A stretch of 64,000 nt of DNA from Mesorhizobium sp. NZP2298 (GTDB lineage Bacteria > Pseudomonadota > Alphaproteobacteria > Rhizobiales > Rhizobiaceae): positions 2,616,001 to 2,680,000 of the forward strand of contig NZ_CP033365.1 of NCBI RefSeq assembly GCF_013170825.1, in the 5' to 3' direction. How positions within the stretch are numbered: the first letter of the stretch is position 1; every line of letters begins with the position of its first letter. Shown one piece after another: positions 34,713-43,858 of this stretch. The notes below the pieces were generated by a model, which was given only the letters and a program-made list of their open reading frames with translations, searched no databases and had not been told where the DNA came from. The translations under genes and the position numbers were made by a program.

Positions 34713-35069
34713 ATGTACACCAAGATCAAGACGGCAGCCCTTTCGGCTCTGGTCGGCCTCGGCACGCTGGCCGCCATTCCCGCCCATGCCGACAGCCTCT
34801 ATCTCGGCTTCGGCAACAACCAGGATCCGCGCTTCGGCGTCTATGCCGGTGATGACGGTTATCGCCACCGCCGTGACGAGCGGCGCGACGACTGGCGCCG
34901 TGGCTGCTCGCCCGACCGCGCCCTCGACAAGGCCGAGCGCATGGGGCTGCGCCGTGCCCGCATCGTCGACGCCAACCGCCGGGTGGTGAAGGTGATGGGC
35001 CGCCAGTATGGCGATCGCGTCGTCATCGTCTTCGCCAATGAGCGCGGCTGCCCGGTCATCAACCGCTGA
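34713..35069 (+). CDS. Small exported basic protein
   Basis: A 118-residue protein with AAGGAGAGAG before the ATG and a signal peptide (MYTKIKTAALSALVGLGTLA, cleavage near AHA-DS). The mature part has an arginine/aspartate-rich stretch (RHRRDERRDDWRR) and a compact conserved-looking end (GLRRARIVDANRRVVKVMGR). It resembles small secreted proteins common in rhizobia, with no known function. A strong terminator follows. Confidence 0.85.
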   Translation: MYTKIKTAALSALVGLGTLAAIPAHADSLYLGFGNNQDPRFGVYAGDDGYRHRRDERRDDWRRGCSPDRALDKAERMGLRRARIVDANRRVVKVMGRQYGDRVVIVFANERGCPVINR

Positions 35070-35116
35070 AGCCTCTCGATGGCGGAGCCCCTGTCCGATC
35101 GGACGGGCGCGGCTCG

Positions 35117-35151
35117 AAAAAACCCCGCGGGAGCGATCCCGCGGGGTTTTT
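35117..35151. terminator. Bidirectional intrinsic terminator
   Basis: CCCCGCGGGA (35123-35132) and TCCCGCGGGG (35137-35146) form a perfect stem extended by A and T runs on the outside (six A, five T). It lies between convergent genes and can serve both. Confidence 0.92.
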
Positions 35152-35227
35152 CCTTGCATCGTATCGGCTGCAGGTCGTCCGTCGCCCGGCAGTGCCGGCG
35201 ACGGACGGCCGTTGCGTCGGCCAGCTG

Positions 35228-35938
35228 CTATTTCAGCTCGAAGGTGACGGTCACCTGGACATTGTAGGCGTTTTCGCCGGCTTGGGTCGGCACCGCCGAC
35301 CGGGCCGCGTCGAATGCCTTGGCGTTGATCGCCATCGGCGCCGGAGCGATGTTCTGATCGGAGATTTCCAGCACCCGGCCGATGCTGACGCCGGCAGCCT
35401 CGGCCAGCGTCTTGGCCTTGGCGATGGCATTGGCAACCGCCTTCTTGCGGGCTTCGGTTATGGTGGCATCAGGATTGTCGTTGGTGAAGGAGATGCCGCC
35501 GCCCTGGTTGACGCCCAGAGACACCGCCTTGTCGAGGATCTCGCCCGTCTTGTCGATGTCGCGCACGCGTACCGCCAGCGTGTTGGTGACCTGGTAGGCG
35601 ACGAGCTCGGCCTCCTGGCTGCCGTCGGGCTTGTTGGTGAAGTTGTAGCGCGGATTGATCTGGATGCCGGCGGTCTGCAGGTCGCGATCCTTGATGCCGG
35701 CCGCCTTCATCGCCGCGATCACGGCGGCCATGGCGTCGTTGTTGGCATCGAGCGCCGCGCGCGCCGTCTTGGCCTCGCGCATCACGCTGAGCGACAGCAA
35801 CGCCAGGTCGGGAGGGGTGGTCGCTTCGCCTTCGCCCGATACGATGATGCGGGCGGGCGTCGGCGAATCGGCGGCTCCAGCCATCGACGGAAAAGCGATT
35901 GCAGCGGCGAGCGCGAGGGGCAAAAGATGTCTGGTCAT
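35228..35938 (-). CDS. SIMPL domain (DUF541) periplasmic protein
   Basis: A 236-residue exported protein: signal peptide MTRHLLPLALAAAIAFPSMA, then a SIMPL domain with RIIVSGEGEATTPPDLALLS, TAGIQINPRYNF, YQVTNTLAVRVRDI and a conserved end YNVQVTVTFELK. The family includes the oxidative-stress protein YggE; function is poorly defined. It is convergent with the small basic protein across a terminator. Confidence 0.92.
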   Translation of the reverse strand: MTRHLLPLALAAAIAFPSMAGAADSPTPARIIVSGEGEATTPPDLALLSLSVMREAKTARAALDANNDAMAAVIAAMKAAGIKDRDLQTAGIQINPRYNFTNKPDGSQEAELVAYQVTNTLAVRVRDIDKTGEILDKAVSLGVNQGGGISFTNDNPDATITEARKKAVANAIAKAKTLAEAAGVSIGRVLEISDQNIAPAPMAINAKAFDAARSAVPTQAGENAYNVQVTVTFELK

Positions 35939-36072
35939 GAAAATCTCCGTGGTATGCGATCAGGTCGCAAGCGTCGCGTAGAGCGCGATTATGGGTTGAT
36001 TTGGGCGATCAGCGAAAGCCCGTCGCGAAAGCCTTGTGCCGCGATGCGAAAAACATTAATCCAGCCGGCGTG

Positions 36073-36148
36073 GGGCCTGTAGCTCAATGGTTAGAGCCGG
36101 CGGCTCATAACCGCTTGGTTGGGGGTTCGAGTCCCTCCGGGCCCACCA
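36073..36148 (+). tRNA. tRNA with CAU anticodon (Met or Ile2)
   Basis: A full cloverleaf of 76 bases with encoded CCA. The acceptor stem GGGCCTG pairs with CGGGCCC (one GU), the D stem is GCTC/GAGC, the anticodon loop CTCATAA carries CAT, and the T arm is GGGGG-TTCGAGT-CCCTC. The variable region CGCTTGGTT resembles tRNA-Ile2, whose C34 becomes lysidine; elongator Met cannot be excluded. It is an integration site for the decayed element next to it. Confidence 0.95.
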
Positions 36149-36298
36149 TGACCTTTGATTTTATTACGGAAAAAGTGCCTCGGCCCAAAACGTTATGGGC
36201 CCATAATGGGCCCATGAAAAAGGCGGCCAGAAAGCCGCCTTTCAATTCGGTTCTGTTTCGTTCGCTCATTTGATGACTCGCAGCGGCATCTTTTGCCG

Positions 36299-36800
36299 CA
36301 TAGCATCGCGTTTTGCTTCTCGGGAGCCCAAAGGCGTTCTTAAGTACCGCCCCGCCGTTCGACCGATCCAGCGGCGCCAATGCCTGGGCGAGCTTATCGA
36401 CGATTGGAATGAACATCTCGCGGCCGCCATGGCGGTTGCGGTTCTTTTTTTGCCGGAAGTCGAAGGCTTCGATTACCTCGATCGAACCATCAAACAGTTC
36501 GACTTCCTCGACTACCAGATGCTCCCAATCGAGCGCAGCGACATCCCCACGCCGGTTGCCTAGCCAGAAGCCAAGCGCATAGCAGGTACGTGCGGCAGAT
36601 CCGATCGGGTGGCGTGCCTCGAACTTTTCGCGGATCGCAATTGCCAAGCCGGGTTGGCCGTGGATTTGGGTATGCGGACACGGATGGACAGTGACGGGTC
36701 GTTCTGCGGTTTGATCCATTTCTCGACATGGATCGCTACCCACAGCAGCGCATCTGGCACCACAAAGATGCCTAGGGTGGAGATTGCTGCCCAATCCAAG
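36299..36800 (-). pseudogene. Tyrosine integrase remnant next to tRNA
   Basis: A broken phage-type integrase, transcribed toward the tRNA. One frame has a piece like VEKWIKPQNDPSLSIRV; a second continues with IREKFEARHPIG and GFWLGNRRGDVAALDWEHL, where the first R of RRGDV would be the catalytic arginine. A run RQKKNRNRHGGREMFIPI follows. The HxxR and tyrosine motifs are gone, and the frames are shifted against each other. It shows an old integration event at this tRNA. Confidence 0.75.
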
Positions 36801-36879
36801 ATCACCCGGATGCCTGGATGCGCGGCGTTGTCCCGAGCGGTAGAACCCGCGGTTCGAGTAAAGCTTTACAGCCCGGGCT

Positions 36880-36891
36880 GGTAGCGCTACC
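36880..36891. promoter_or_regulatory. LacI-type palindromic operator
   Basis: GGTAGCGCTACC is a perfect 12-bp palindrome with a CG-type centre typical of LacI-family operators, about 100 bases before the ABC ATPase start at 36994. A GAACC-CGC-GGTTC dyad lies just upstream at 36843-36855. No LacI gene is seen in the window, so the regulator would be encoded elsewhere or be lost. Confidence 0.5.
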
Positions 36892-36993
36892 GTTTCCGCG
36901 TCGCGTGAGCAAGGGAGGGGGCCAGGGCTGTCGCGGATCAGACACGAAGCGGTTTCCTTTACGACGTCGCAGGAAGCATTCGGGAGGAAATCG

Positions 36994-38103
36994 ATGGCGT
37001 CTGTCGCAATTGGCGAAGTCTATAAATCATTCGGGACCATCGAGATTCTCCACGGCGTGAGCGTCGACATAGAAGACGGTGAGTTCGTCACGCTGGTCGG
37101 GCCGTCTGGCTGCGGAAAATCGACCCTTCTCAGGATGATCGCGGGCCTCGAAAAGATTTCGCGCGGCCAGATCGCCATTGGTGAGCGTGTTGTCAACAAC
37201 GTTGCGCCCAAAGAACGCGACGTCGCCATGGTCTTCCAGAACTACGCGCTCTACCCGCACATGACCGTCGCCGAGAACATGGCGTTCTCGCTGATGCTCA
37301 AAGGTGTTTCCAAGACAGAGAGCGATGTCGGCGTGCGCCGCGCCGCCGAAATCCTCGGACTGGTGCCGTTGCTTGCGCGCTATCCTCGGCAGCTTTCCGG
37401 CGGGCAGCGCCAGCGCGTCGCCATGGGTCGGGCGATCGTGCGCGATCCGGCGGTCTTCCTCTTCGACGAGCCGCTGTCCAACCTGGACGCCAAGCTCAGA
37501 GTGCAGATGCGCGCCGAGATCAAGGAACTGCACCAGCGCCTGAAGACCACGACGGTCTATGTCACCCACGACCAGATCGAAGCCATGACCATGGCCGACA
37601 AGATCGTGGTCATGCACGACGGCATCGTAGAACAGATCGGGCCGCCGCTGGAACTCTATGACCGGCCAAACAATCTCTTTGTTGCCAGCTTCATCGGCTC
37701 GCCGGCCATGAACTTGCTCAGGGGCGAAATCGCCACGGATGGCTCGCCGTCCTTTCGCGGCGCGGGGGGGATTTCAGTCCCGTTGGCCTCGGCACTTTCC
37801 ATCGGCAATGGCGGGCCAGTGGTGCTGGGAATACGGCCAGAGCATTTGCGGCTGTCCGACCACCAGGGCATTCCGGTCACCGTCGCGGTGGTCGAGCCGA
37901 CAGGGTCCGAAGTGCAGCTCATCGGCCGGACAGCCGGCGGCGAAGAGATCGTCGCGAATTTCCGGGAACGCCATTCCTTCACGCCGGGCGAAATCATCCG
38001 GCTTACAGCCGATCCCGGCCTCATTCATCTCTTTCACGGCGAAACCGGACAGCGATTGGAAAACGCGCACCAGACAGTAAGAACCATACGGCGAGGGCAA
38101 TAA
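36994..38103 (+). CDS. Carbohydrate ABC transporter ATPase (MalK/UgpC family)
   Basis: A 369-residue ATPase with Walker A GPSGCGKST, signature LSGGQRQRVAMGRAIV, Walker B VFLFDEPLSNLDAKLR and a C-terminal TOBE region (about 240-369). CGGGAGGAAAT precedes the ATG. It leads the operon ATPase, binding protein, two permeases, tartrate dehydrogenase-like enzyme, an order in which the ATPase comes first. It is similar to but distinct from the ATPase at 8442-9500. Confidence 0.95.
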   Translation: MASVAIGEVYKSFGTIEILHGVSVDIEDGEFVTLVGPSGCGKSTLLRMIAGLEKISRGQIAIGERVVNNVAPKERDVAMVFQNYALYPHMTVAENMAFSLMLKGVSKTESDVGVRRAAEILGLVPLLARYPRQLSGGQRQRVAMGRAIVRDPAVFLFDEPLSNLDAKLRVQMRAEIKELHQRLKTTTVYVTHDQIEAMTMADKIVVMHDGIVEQIGPPLELYDRPNNLFVASFIGSPAMNLLRGEIATDGSPSFRGAGGISVPLASALSIGNGGPVVLGIRPEHLRLSDHQGIPVTVAVVEPTGSEVQLIGRTAGGEEIVANFRERHSFTPGEIIRLTADPGLIHLFHGETGQRLENAHQTVRTIRRGQ

Positions 38104-38119
38104 ACAGGAGGAGACGAGC

Positions 38120-39448
38120 ATGAAGTTCACCAGACGCGATGTGATCCGCACCACCGCCGGGGTGGCGGCGGCGGGAGCCTTGGGAAGCCGGTTCGCCGGC
38201 TCTTCCGCCTATGCCCAGGAGGGGTTGAAATACAAGCCGGAGGAGGGCGCCAAGCTCAGGCTGCTGCGATGGTCGCCCTTCGTGCAGGGCGACGAGGATC
38301 AGTGGCTGGCCAACACCAAGCGGTTCACCGAAGCGACCGGTGTCCAGGTCCGCATCGACAAGGAAAGCTGGGAAGACATCCGCCCGAAGGCGGCGGTTGC
38401 CGCCAATGTCGGCTCCGGCCCGGATCTGATGTTCGTCTGGTTCGACGACCCGCACCAGTATCCCGACAAGTTGCATGACGTGACAGAGCTGGGAGAGTAT
38501 CTGGGCTCGAAATATGGTGGCTGGCACGAGGGACCAAAGCAATACGCGACACGCGGGGGCAAATTCCTCGGCCTGCCTCTGGCCACCATCGGCAATGCCA
38601 TCGTCTATCGCGAAAGCTGGGTGAAGGAGGCCGGCTTCTCGGAGTTTCCGAAGGACACTGCAGGCTTACTCGAGCTTTGCAAGGCATTGAAGGCGAAGGG
38701 GCACCCGGCCGGCTTCACGCACGGCCATGGCGTCGGCGACGGCAACAACTACGCCCACTGGCTGCTGTGGAGCCACGGCGGCCAGATGGTCGACGAGAGC
38801 GGCAAGGTGACGATCAACAGCCCCGAGACCCTCAAAGCGATCGAATACGCGCAGGAGCTCTACAAGACCTTCATTCCGGGCACCGAAAGCTGGCTCGACG
38901 TGAACAACAACCGTGCCTTCCTGGCCGGCGAGCTGAGCGTCATCGCCAACGGCATTTCCGCCTACAACACAGCCAAGATCAACAAGGACAAGGATCCAAA
39001 ACTGGCTGAAATGGCCAAGGACATCCGCACCACCAACCTGCCGATCGGGCCGGTCGGAAAATCCGTCGAGCTATTCCAGGTGACCACGGCGGTCATCTTC
39101 GACTACACGCCTTACCCCAACGCGGCCAAGGCCTATCTACAGTTCATGTTCGAGGATCCGCAAATGCCGGCCTGGATCACTTCCTCGGCCGGTTACTGCT
39201 GCCAGACGCTCAAGGCCTTCGACAACAATCCGGTGTGGACGGCCGATCCGAACAATGCCGCCTACGCCAAGGCCTCGGCGACGCTGCGTCCCAATGGCTA
39301 TGCCGGGCCGCTCGGCTATGCCTCGGCGGCGACCATGGCCGACTATGTGCTGGTCGACATGTTCGCCAAGGCCGTGACAGGTCAGGCCACACCTCAGGAG
39401 GCGATGGAAGAGGCGGAGAAGCGCGCAAATCGCTATTATCGCGTCTGA
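38120..39448 (+). CDS. Extracellular sugar-binding protein, Tat-type signal
   Basis: A 442-residue family 1 solute-binding protein. The N-terminus MKFTRRDVIRTTAGVAAAG has a twin-arginine motif, cleaved near AYA-QE, so it is exported folded. The mature part (LRLLRWSPFVQGDEDQWL) and length fit the family. AGGAGGAGAC precedes the ATG, 16 bases after the ATPase stop. A hairpin follows its stop. Confidence 0.93.
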   Translation: MKFTRRDVIRTTAGVAAAGALGSRFAGSSAYAQEGLKYKPEEGAKLRLLRWSPFVQGDEDQWLANTKRFTEATGVQVRIDKESWEDIRPKAAVAANVGSGPDLMFVWFDDPHQYPDKLHDVTELGEYLGSKYGGWHEGPKQYATRGGKFLGLPLATIGNAIVYRESWVKEAGFSEFPKDTAGLLELCKALKAKGHPAGFTHGHGVGDGNNYAHWLLWSHGGQMVDESGKVTINSPETLKAIEYAQELYKTFIPGTESWLDVNNNRAFLAGELSVIANGISAYNTAKINKDKDPKLAEMAKDIRTTNLPIGPVGKSVELFQVTTAVIFDYTPYPNAAKAYLQFMFEDPQMPAWITSSAGYCCQTLKAFDNNPVWTADPNNAAYAKASATLRPNGYAGPLGYASAATMADYVLVDMFAKAVTGQATPQEAMEEAEKRANRYYRV

Positions 39449-39458
39449 GCGGAGCTTG

Positions 39459-39487
39459 GCCGGGCAGCCACGACCGTGCTGCCCGGC
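39459..39487 (+). other. Intercistronic hairpin after binding-protein gene
   Basis: GCCGGGCAGC (39459-39468) and GCTGCCCGGC (39478-39487) form a perfect 10-bp stem 11 bases after the binding-protein stop. There is no T-run. It probably stabilises the upstream mRNA, as in the other two binding-protein operons here. Confidence 0.55.
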
Positions 39488-39549
39488 TGGCTTCGGACAG
39501 CGTCAGGGCCGTTCCGGCCAATCAATAAGACCTCAACAGGAGCCGACCC

Positions 39550-40500
39550 ATGGCCGTGCCGTCAGCTGCCATTCAGACGCGTCCTTCGATCCTGTCGCGG
39601 ACCCTGTCGCGCTGGGGCGAAAGCCGCAATGCGCTTGGCTTCGGTTTCATGCTGCCGGCGGCGGCGCTGCTGCTGGTCTTCCTCACCTATCCGCTCGGTC
39701 TTGGCGTATGGCTTGGCTTCACCGATGCTCGCATCGGCCGCCCCGGCATCTTCATCGGCCTCGAGAACTACGAATACCTTTGGAGCGACGCCGTCTTCTG
39801 GCTCTCCGTCTTCAACACCTTGCTCTACACGATCAGCGCCTCGATCCTAAAATTCGCGCTCGGCCTCTGGCTGGCGCTCATTCTCAATCAAAACCTGCCC
39901 TTCAAATCGTTCTTCCGCGCGATCGTCCTGCTGCCGTGGGTGGTGCCAACGGTGCTGTCGGCCATCGCCTTCTGGTGGATCTACGATGCGCAGTTCTCGA
40001 TCCTGTCATGGGCGCTGCAGCAGATGGGCCTTATCGACCATCGCATCAATTTCCTTGGCGATCCGACGAACGCTCGGGCGTCGGTGATCGCCGCCAATGT
40101 CTGGCGCGGCATTCCCTTCGTGGCGATCACACTGCTTGCCGGCCTGCAGACGATTCCGCAGTCGCTCTACGAGGCCGCGACGCTTGACGGTGCCAGCCGC
40201 TGGCAATTGTTCCGCTACGTGACGTTGCCGCTGCTCACCCCCATCATCGCCATCACCATGACCTTTTCGGTGCTCTTCACCTTCACCGATTTCCAGCTGA
40301 TCTATGTGCTCACCCGCGGCGGGCCTGTGAACGCCACCCATCTGATGGCGACGCTGTCGTTTCAGCGCGGCATTTCCGGCGGCCAGCTTGGCGAGGGCGC
40401 CGCAATCGCCGTTGCCATGATTCCATTCCTGCTTGCGGCAATCCTGTTCAGCTATTTCGGCCTGCAGCGCCGCAAATGGCAGCAGGGTGGCGGAGACTGA
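39550..40500 (+). CDS. Sugar ABC transporter permease (MalF type)
   Basis: A 316-residue permease with six spans (ALGFGFMLPAAALLLVFLTY is the first). The EAA loop is LYEAATLDGASRWQLFRYVTLPL. CAACAGGAG precedes the ATG. It follows the binding-protein gene and its hairpin and is followed after one base by the MalG-type gene. Confidence 0.94.
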   Translation: MAVPSAAIQTRPSILSRTLSRWGESRNALGFGFMLPAAALLLVFLTYPLGLGVWLGFTDARIGRPGIFIGLENYEYLWSDAVFWLSVFNTLLYTISASILKFALGLWLALILNQNLPFKSFFRAIVLLPWVVPTVLSAIAFWWIYDAQFSILSWALQQMGLIDHRINFLGDPTNARASVIAANVWRGIPFVAITLLAGLQTIPQSLYEAATLDGASRWQLFRYVTLPLLTPIIAITMTFSVLFTFTDFQLIYVLTRGGPVNATHLMATLSFQRGISGGQLGEGAAIAVAMIPFLLAAILFSYFGLQRRKWQQGGGD

Positions 40501-40501
40501 C

Positions 40502-41395
40502 ATGGCCGCGATCGAAACGAGCACTCGTGCGGATACAGACGAAGGCGGCATGGGCTACCTTCAGAGTCTGCCGCGCCGCGTTGTGACCGTCTATGTGCCG
40601 CTACTGGTATTCGTCATCGTGCTGTTGTTCCCGTTCTACTGGATGACGATCACGGCGGTGAAACCCAATCTCGAGATGACGGATTATGCAAATTTCAACC
40701 CATTCTGGGTCGTGCATCCGACGCTTGAGCATATCCGCTATCTTCTCTTCGAGACGTCGTACCCCGGCTGGCTGCTCAACACGATCATCATCTCGACCGC
40801 CGCCACGTTCCTGTCGCTGCTTGCGTCGGTGTTTGCGGCCTATGCGATCGAACGCTTGAGGTTTTCCGGCGCGCGCCAGGTCGGTCTGGCGGTCTTCCTG
40901 GCCTATCTGGTACCGCCCTCGATCCTGTTCATTCCACTGTCGGTAATGGTGTTCAACCTTGGCCTTTACGACACGCCGTTCGCTCTGATCCTTACCTACC
41001 CGACCTTTCTCATCCCGTTCTGCACGTGGCTGTTGATGGGCTACTTCCGCTCGATACCGTTCGAGCTGGAAGAATGCGCGCTTATCGACGGAGCGAGCCG
41101 CTGGCAGATCCTCACCAAGATCGTGCTGCCTCTGTCGGTGCCGGGCCTGATTTCCGCGGGCATCTTCGCATTCACCCTGTCGTGGAACGAATTCATCTAC
41201 GCCTTGACCTTCATCCAGTCCTCCGAGAACAAGACCGTTCCGGTCGGCGTGCTTACCGAGCTGGTGCGCTCGGACGTCTATGAATGGGGAGCGTTGATGG
41301 CGGGCGCACTGATCGGCTCCCTGCCGGTGGTGGTGCTTTATTCATTCTTTGTCGAACACTACGTTTCCTCGATGACAGGGGCAGTGAAGGAGTAA
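40502..41395 (+). CDS. Sugar ABC transporter permease (MalG type)
   Basis: A 297-residue permease with the first span VPLLVFVIVLLFPFYWM and the EAA loop LEECALIDGASRWQILTKIVLPL. The ATG at 40502 starts one base after the previous stop. The protein ends SSMTGAVKE, typical of the family. Together with the MalF-type protein it forms the importer channel. Confidence 0.94.
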   Translation: MAAIETSTRADTDEGGMGYLQSLPRRVVTVYVPLLVFVIVLLFPFYWMTITAVKPNLEMTDYANFNPFWVVHPTLEHIRYLLFETSYPGWLLNTIIISTAATFLSLLASVFAAYAIERLRFSGARQVGLAVFLAYLVPPSILFIPLSVMVFNLGLYDTPFALILTYPTFLIPFCTWLLMGYFRSIPFELEECALIDGASRWQILTKIVLPLSVPGLISAGIFAFTLSWNEFIYALTFIQSSENKTVPVGVLTELVRSDVYEWGALMAGALIGSLPVVVLYSFFVEHYVSSMTGAVKE

Positions 41396-41557
41396 GGCTT
41401 TTGCTACAGGCGCCTTCCAAGTCGCCCCGCAGGCCTGGCCTCCTTTTTAGGGCAAATATACAATTCCTCTTTTTAGGGAACTTACTCGGCCTCATGGGGG
41501 CCCAATACCGAAGGAATGGCTGGCGCTATCGTCGTTGCCCTCGAAGAGGAGCCTGGA

Positions 41558-42628
41558 ATGGCCTCGCATAAGATCGCTGTCATTGGTGGTGACGGTATTG
41601 GACCGGAGGTCATCGAGGCCGGGGTGAAGGTGCTCGAAGCCTTGACGGTTGCCGAACCGGATCTTGCCTTCGATTTCAAGCGCTTCGACTGGGGTTCAAA
41701 TTACTATCGCGGCAACGGCCGCATGATGCCGCAGGATGGCCTCGATCAGATTAAGGGCTTCGATGCGATCTATTTCGGCTCAGTGGGCGACCCGAATGTC
41801 CCCGACGATATCACACTTTGGGGGCTACGCCTTGCCATCTGCCAAGGGTTCGACCAGTACGCCAATGTGCGGCCGACGCGCCTCTTGCCTGGACTGACCG
41901 GTCCGCTGCGGCCCGACCTCGGCAAGCAGATCGACTGGGTAATCGTCCGCGAAAACACCGAAGGCGAATATGCCGGCGTTGGCGGTCGCGCCCATCGCGG
42001 CCTGCCGATAGAGGTCGGCATGGATGTAGCCGTCTTTACCCGAACCGGGATCGAACGGATCGCCCGCTTTGCCTGTGACCTTGCTCTGTCGCGCCCCCGA
42101 AAGCTACTGACCGTCGTCACAAAATCTAATGCACAGCGTCACGGCATGGTGCTCTGGGACGAAGTCGTTCGCGAGGTGGTTCGCGACTACCCCGGTCTGA
42201 CTGTCGACTGGATGCTAGTCGATGCCATGACCCAGCGAATGGTCAACAGGCCCGGCAGCATCGATACGGTTTTAGCGACCAACCTCCATGCCGACATCCT
42301 CTCGGATCTGGCTGCTGCGCTTGGAGGTTCTCTTGGCGTTGGCGCAACATCGAACATCGATCCGTCTTGCCGGCATCCGTCCATGTTCGAACCCATCCAC
42401 GGTTCGGCGTTCGACATCGCCGGCAAGGGCGTGGCCAATCCGCTTGGATCGTTCTGGACAGCAAGCCTCATGCTTGACTATCTCGGGGAGGCGGCTGCAG
42501 CGCGTCGCCTTATGGTGGCGATCGAAATCGTCACCGACCGCGGAGAGTTTCTGAGCCCGGATCTTGGCGGTGCTGCCAGCACGGCAGAGGTTACGGCCGC
42601 CGTGATCGGGGCACTTCGCGCCAACTAG
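41558..42628 (+). CDS. Tartrate dehydrogenase/decarboxylase-like enzyme
   Basis: A 356-residue member of the isocitrate/isopropylmalate dehydrogenase family, closest in character to tartrate dehydrogenase. Motifs are KIAVIGGDGIGPEVIEAG, VRENTEGEYAGVGGR and NLHADILSDLAAALGGSLG, and the nucleotide-site PIHGSAFDIAGKG. GAAGAGGAG precedes the ATG at 41558. It oxidises tartrate, malate or a similar 2-hydroxy acid with NAD and Mn2+. Located after the sugar ABC genes with a 160-base gap that carries two TTTTTAGGG repeats (41444 and 41470), so it may be transcribed separately. Confidence 0.9.
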   Translation: MASHKIAVIGGDGIGPEVIEAGVKVLEALTVAEPDLAFDFKRFDWGSNYYRGNGRMMPQDGLDQIKGFDAIYFGSVGDPNVPDDITLWGLRLAICQGFDQYANVRPTRLLPGLTGPLRPDLGKQIDWVIVRENTEGEYAGVGGRAHRGLPIEVGMDVAVFTRTGIERIARFACDLALSRPRKLLTVVTKSNAQRHGMVLWDEVVREVVRDYPGLTVDWMLVDAMTQRMVNRPGSIDTVLATNLHADILSDLAAALGGSLGVGATSNIDPSCRHPSMFEPIHGSAFDIAGKGVANPLGSFWTASLMLDYLGEAAAARRLMVAIEIVTDRGEFLSPDLGGAASTAEVTAAVIGALRAN

Positions 42629-42663
42629 CTAAAGCGCGCGGGGATAGGGCACTGTCACGGACT

Positions 42664-43050
42664 GCACGTCACGGATCGGTTCAAGTGTATCCAGACATCA
42701 GGCTCACCATTGAGGATGTCCAAGCCAGGCAGAGACTGGCCACCCTACGCCGCGGGCGTTTCGCCATCTTTCTCACGCACGACATCGGGGCCGACAAGAC
42801 CTGCAGCGCCGAGGTGTTTTGGCAGGAGCGTCTTTTCGTGCTTCTCCCGACCGCCCATTCACGTGTGGAGAAGCCGATGCTCGAATGGTGTGACCTTGCG
42901 GATATGCGTCTGCTCGTTCCGGTTGGGCTGGAAGGACCGTCGCTGGATCTGTGCCTGCTCGAACACATTTCAGCGGATGGCGGCCCGGCCCTGCAGACAT
43001 GTCGTGCCAACCAGGCAACGGTCATCTTCAAGGTGCAAATCGGAACGAAT
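42664..43050 (+). pseudogene. LysR substrate-binding domain fragment
   Basis: A truncated frame resembling the middle of a LysR effector domain: YPDIRLTIEDVQARQRLATL, RRGRFAIFLTHD and ERLFVLLPTAHS, up to about RANQATVIFKVQIG. The helix-turn-helix and the C-terminus are absent. No plausible start with an RBS is seen. It probably once regulated the neighbouring dehydrogenase. Confidence 0.65.
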
Positions 43051-43249
43051 TGCGGACACCAGCCACCGGCTACAGGGGTTCTGTAGCGATAACTGGCTGT
43101 AGGAGGTCAGCTGCCATGCATGCTGGCATCGATCATCGGAGCATCTCATTCCCGGCGGCCACGACCTGTCGCAACTTCGACGAGCTATAGCTGAGCGCGC
43201 AAAACGTGTGTCACGGATGATCAGGAGCGGTGTCGGATGGCTGATGCGG

Positions 43250-43672
43250 TCAAAATGCCTGGGTCGTTCCGTCTTCGAAGCTCGCGGAATGGACGCAGGT
43301 GCTCACCGAAACATCAGAGTGGTTCATGCCAACCAACTGGCGCCATCGAGCATTGTTCGATTTGGTCGTTTGCTTTGTCCAACTGCCGGGATTGATTTGC
43401 AAATGCCTGTCGATCTTGGTGGAGGAAATTACGCCGCCTCTTTTGTCGATGAAGTAAATTCTGCCTATGGCACTCTTCATCGGTTCGGCTTGGCCTTGCA
43501 AGCCGACCGTGATCCGGTACGACCCGGGCGCCGGGCTTGTTACCGACCAACTCGGGGCGGTAACCGCCAGCCGGCTTCCTTCACAGGGTAGCGCCAGTGC
43601 GGCAGTGGACTGAAAAGCAATTGCGAACGCGAAGATTAGCTGTTTCGTCAAGCCTATTCTCCGGAATGCCAA
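43250..43672 (-). CDS. Exported hypothetical protein
   Basis: A 140-residue frame with a signal peptide (about MAFRRIGLTKQLIFAFAIAF, cleavage near ALA-LP). The mature part has conserved-looking beta segments (SYRITVGLQGQ, IGRIYFIDKRGG) and two cysteines that could pair (C30 and C126 or so). No family is recognised. GC is lower than in the flanks. A shorter start at the internal M is less likely. Confidence 0.55.
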   Translation of the reverse strand: MAFRRIGLTKQLIFAFAIAFQSTAALALPCEGSRLAVTAPSWSVTSPAPGSYRITVGLQGQAEPMKSAIGRIYFIDKRGGVISSTKIDRHLQINPGSWTKQTTKSNNARWRQLVGMNHSDVSVSTCVHSASFEDGTTQAF

Positions 43673-43858
43673 GACACATGGCCCATTTGGCCACCTCAGG
43701 TCTTCATCATCATTGCGACAATTTCAGGGTACGGCGATCGGTCTAATCGCGCGCCGGCGAGGCCAGGGATTCTCGCCTTTTTAAGGTCCACTTGCACGCG
43801 ATCATGCCTTCGCCAGGGCCATACCAGATGGGCGAAGCGTCGCTAGCGAGATAATTCC

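Noticed and set aside
36105..36298. Reading of the tRNA region as the C-terminus of an integrase
   Set aside because: The GPEGLEPPTKRL-type peptide is the translated antisense of the tRNA and not protein sequence under selection.
41444..41478. Two TTTTTAGGG repeats before the tartrate dehydrogenase-like gene
   Set aside because: Too short and not symmetric; could be chance in an AT-rich leader, so mentioned only in the gene entry.
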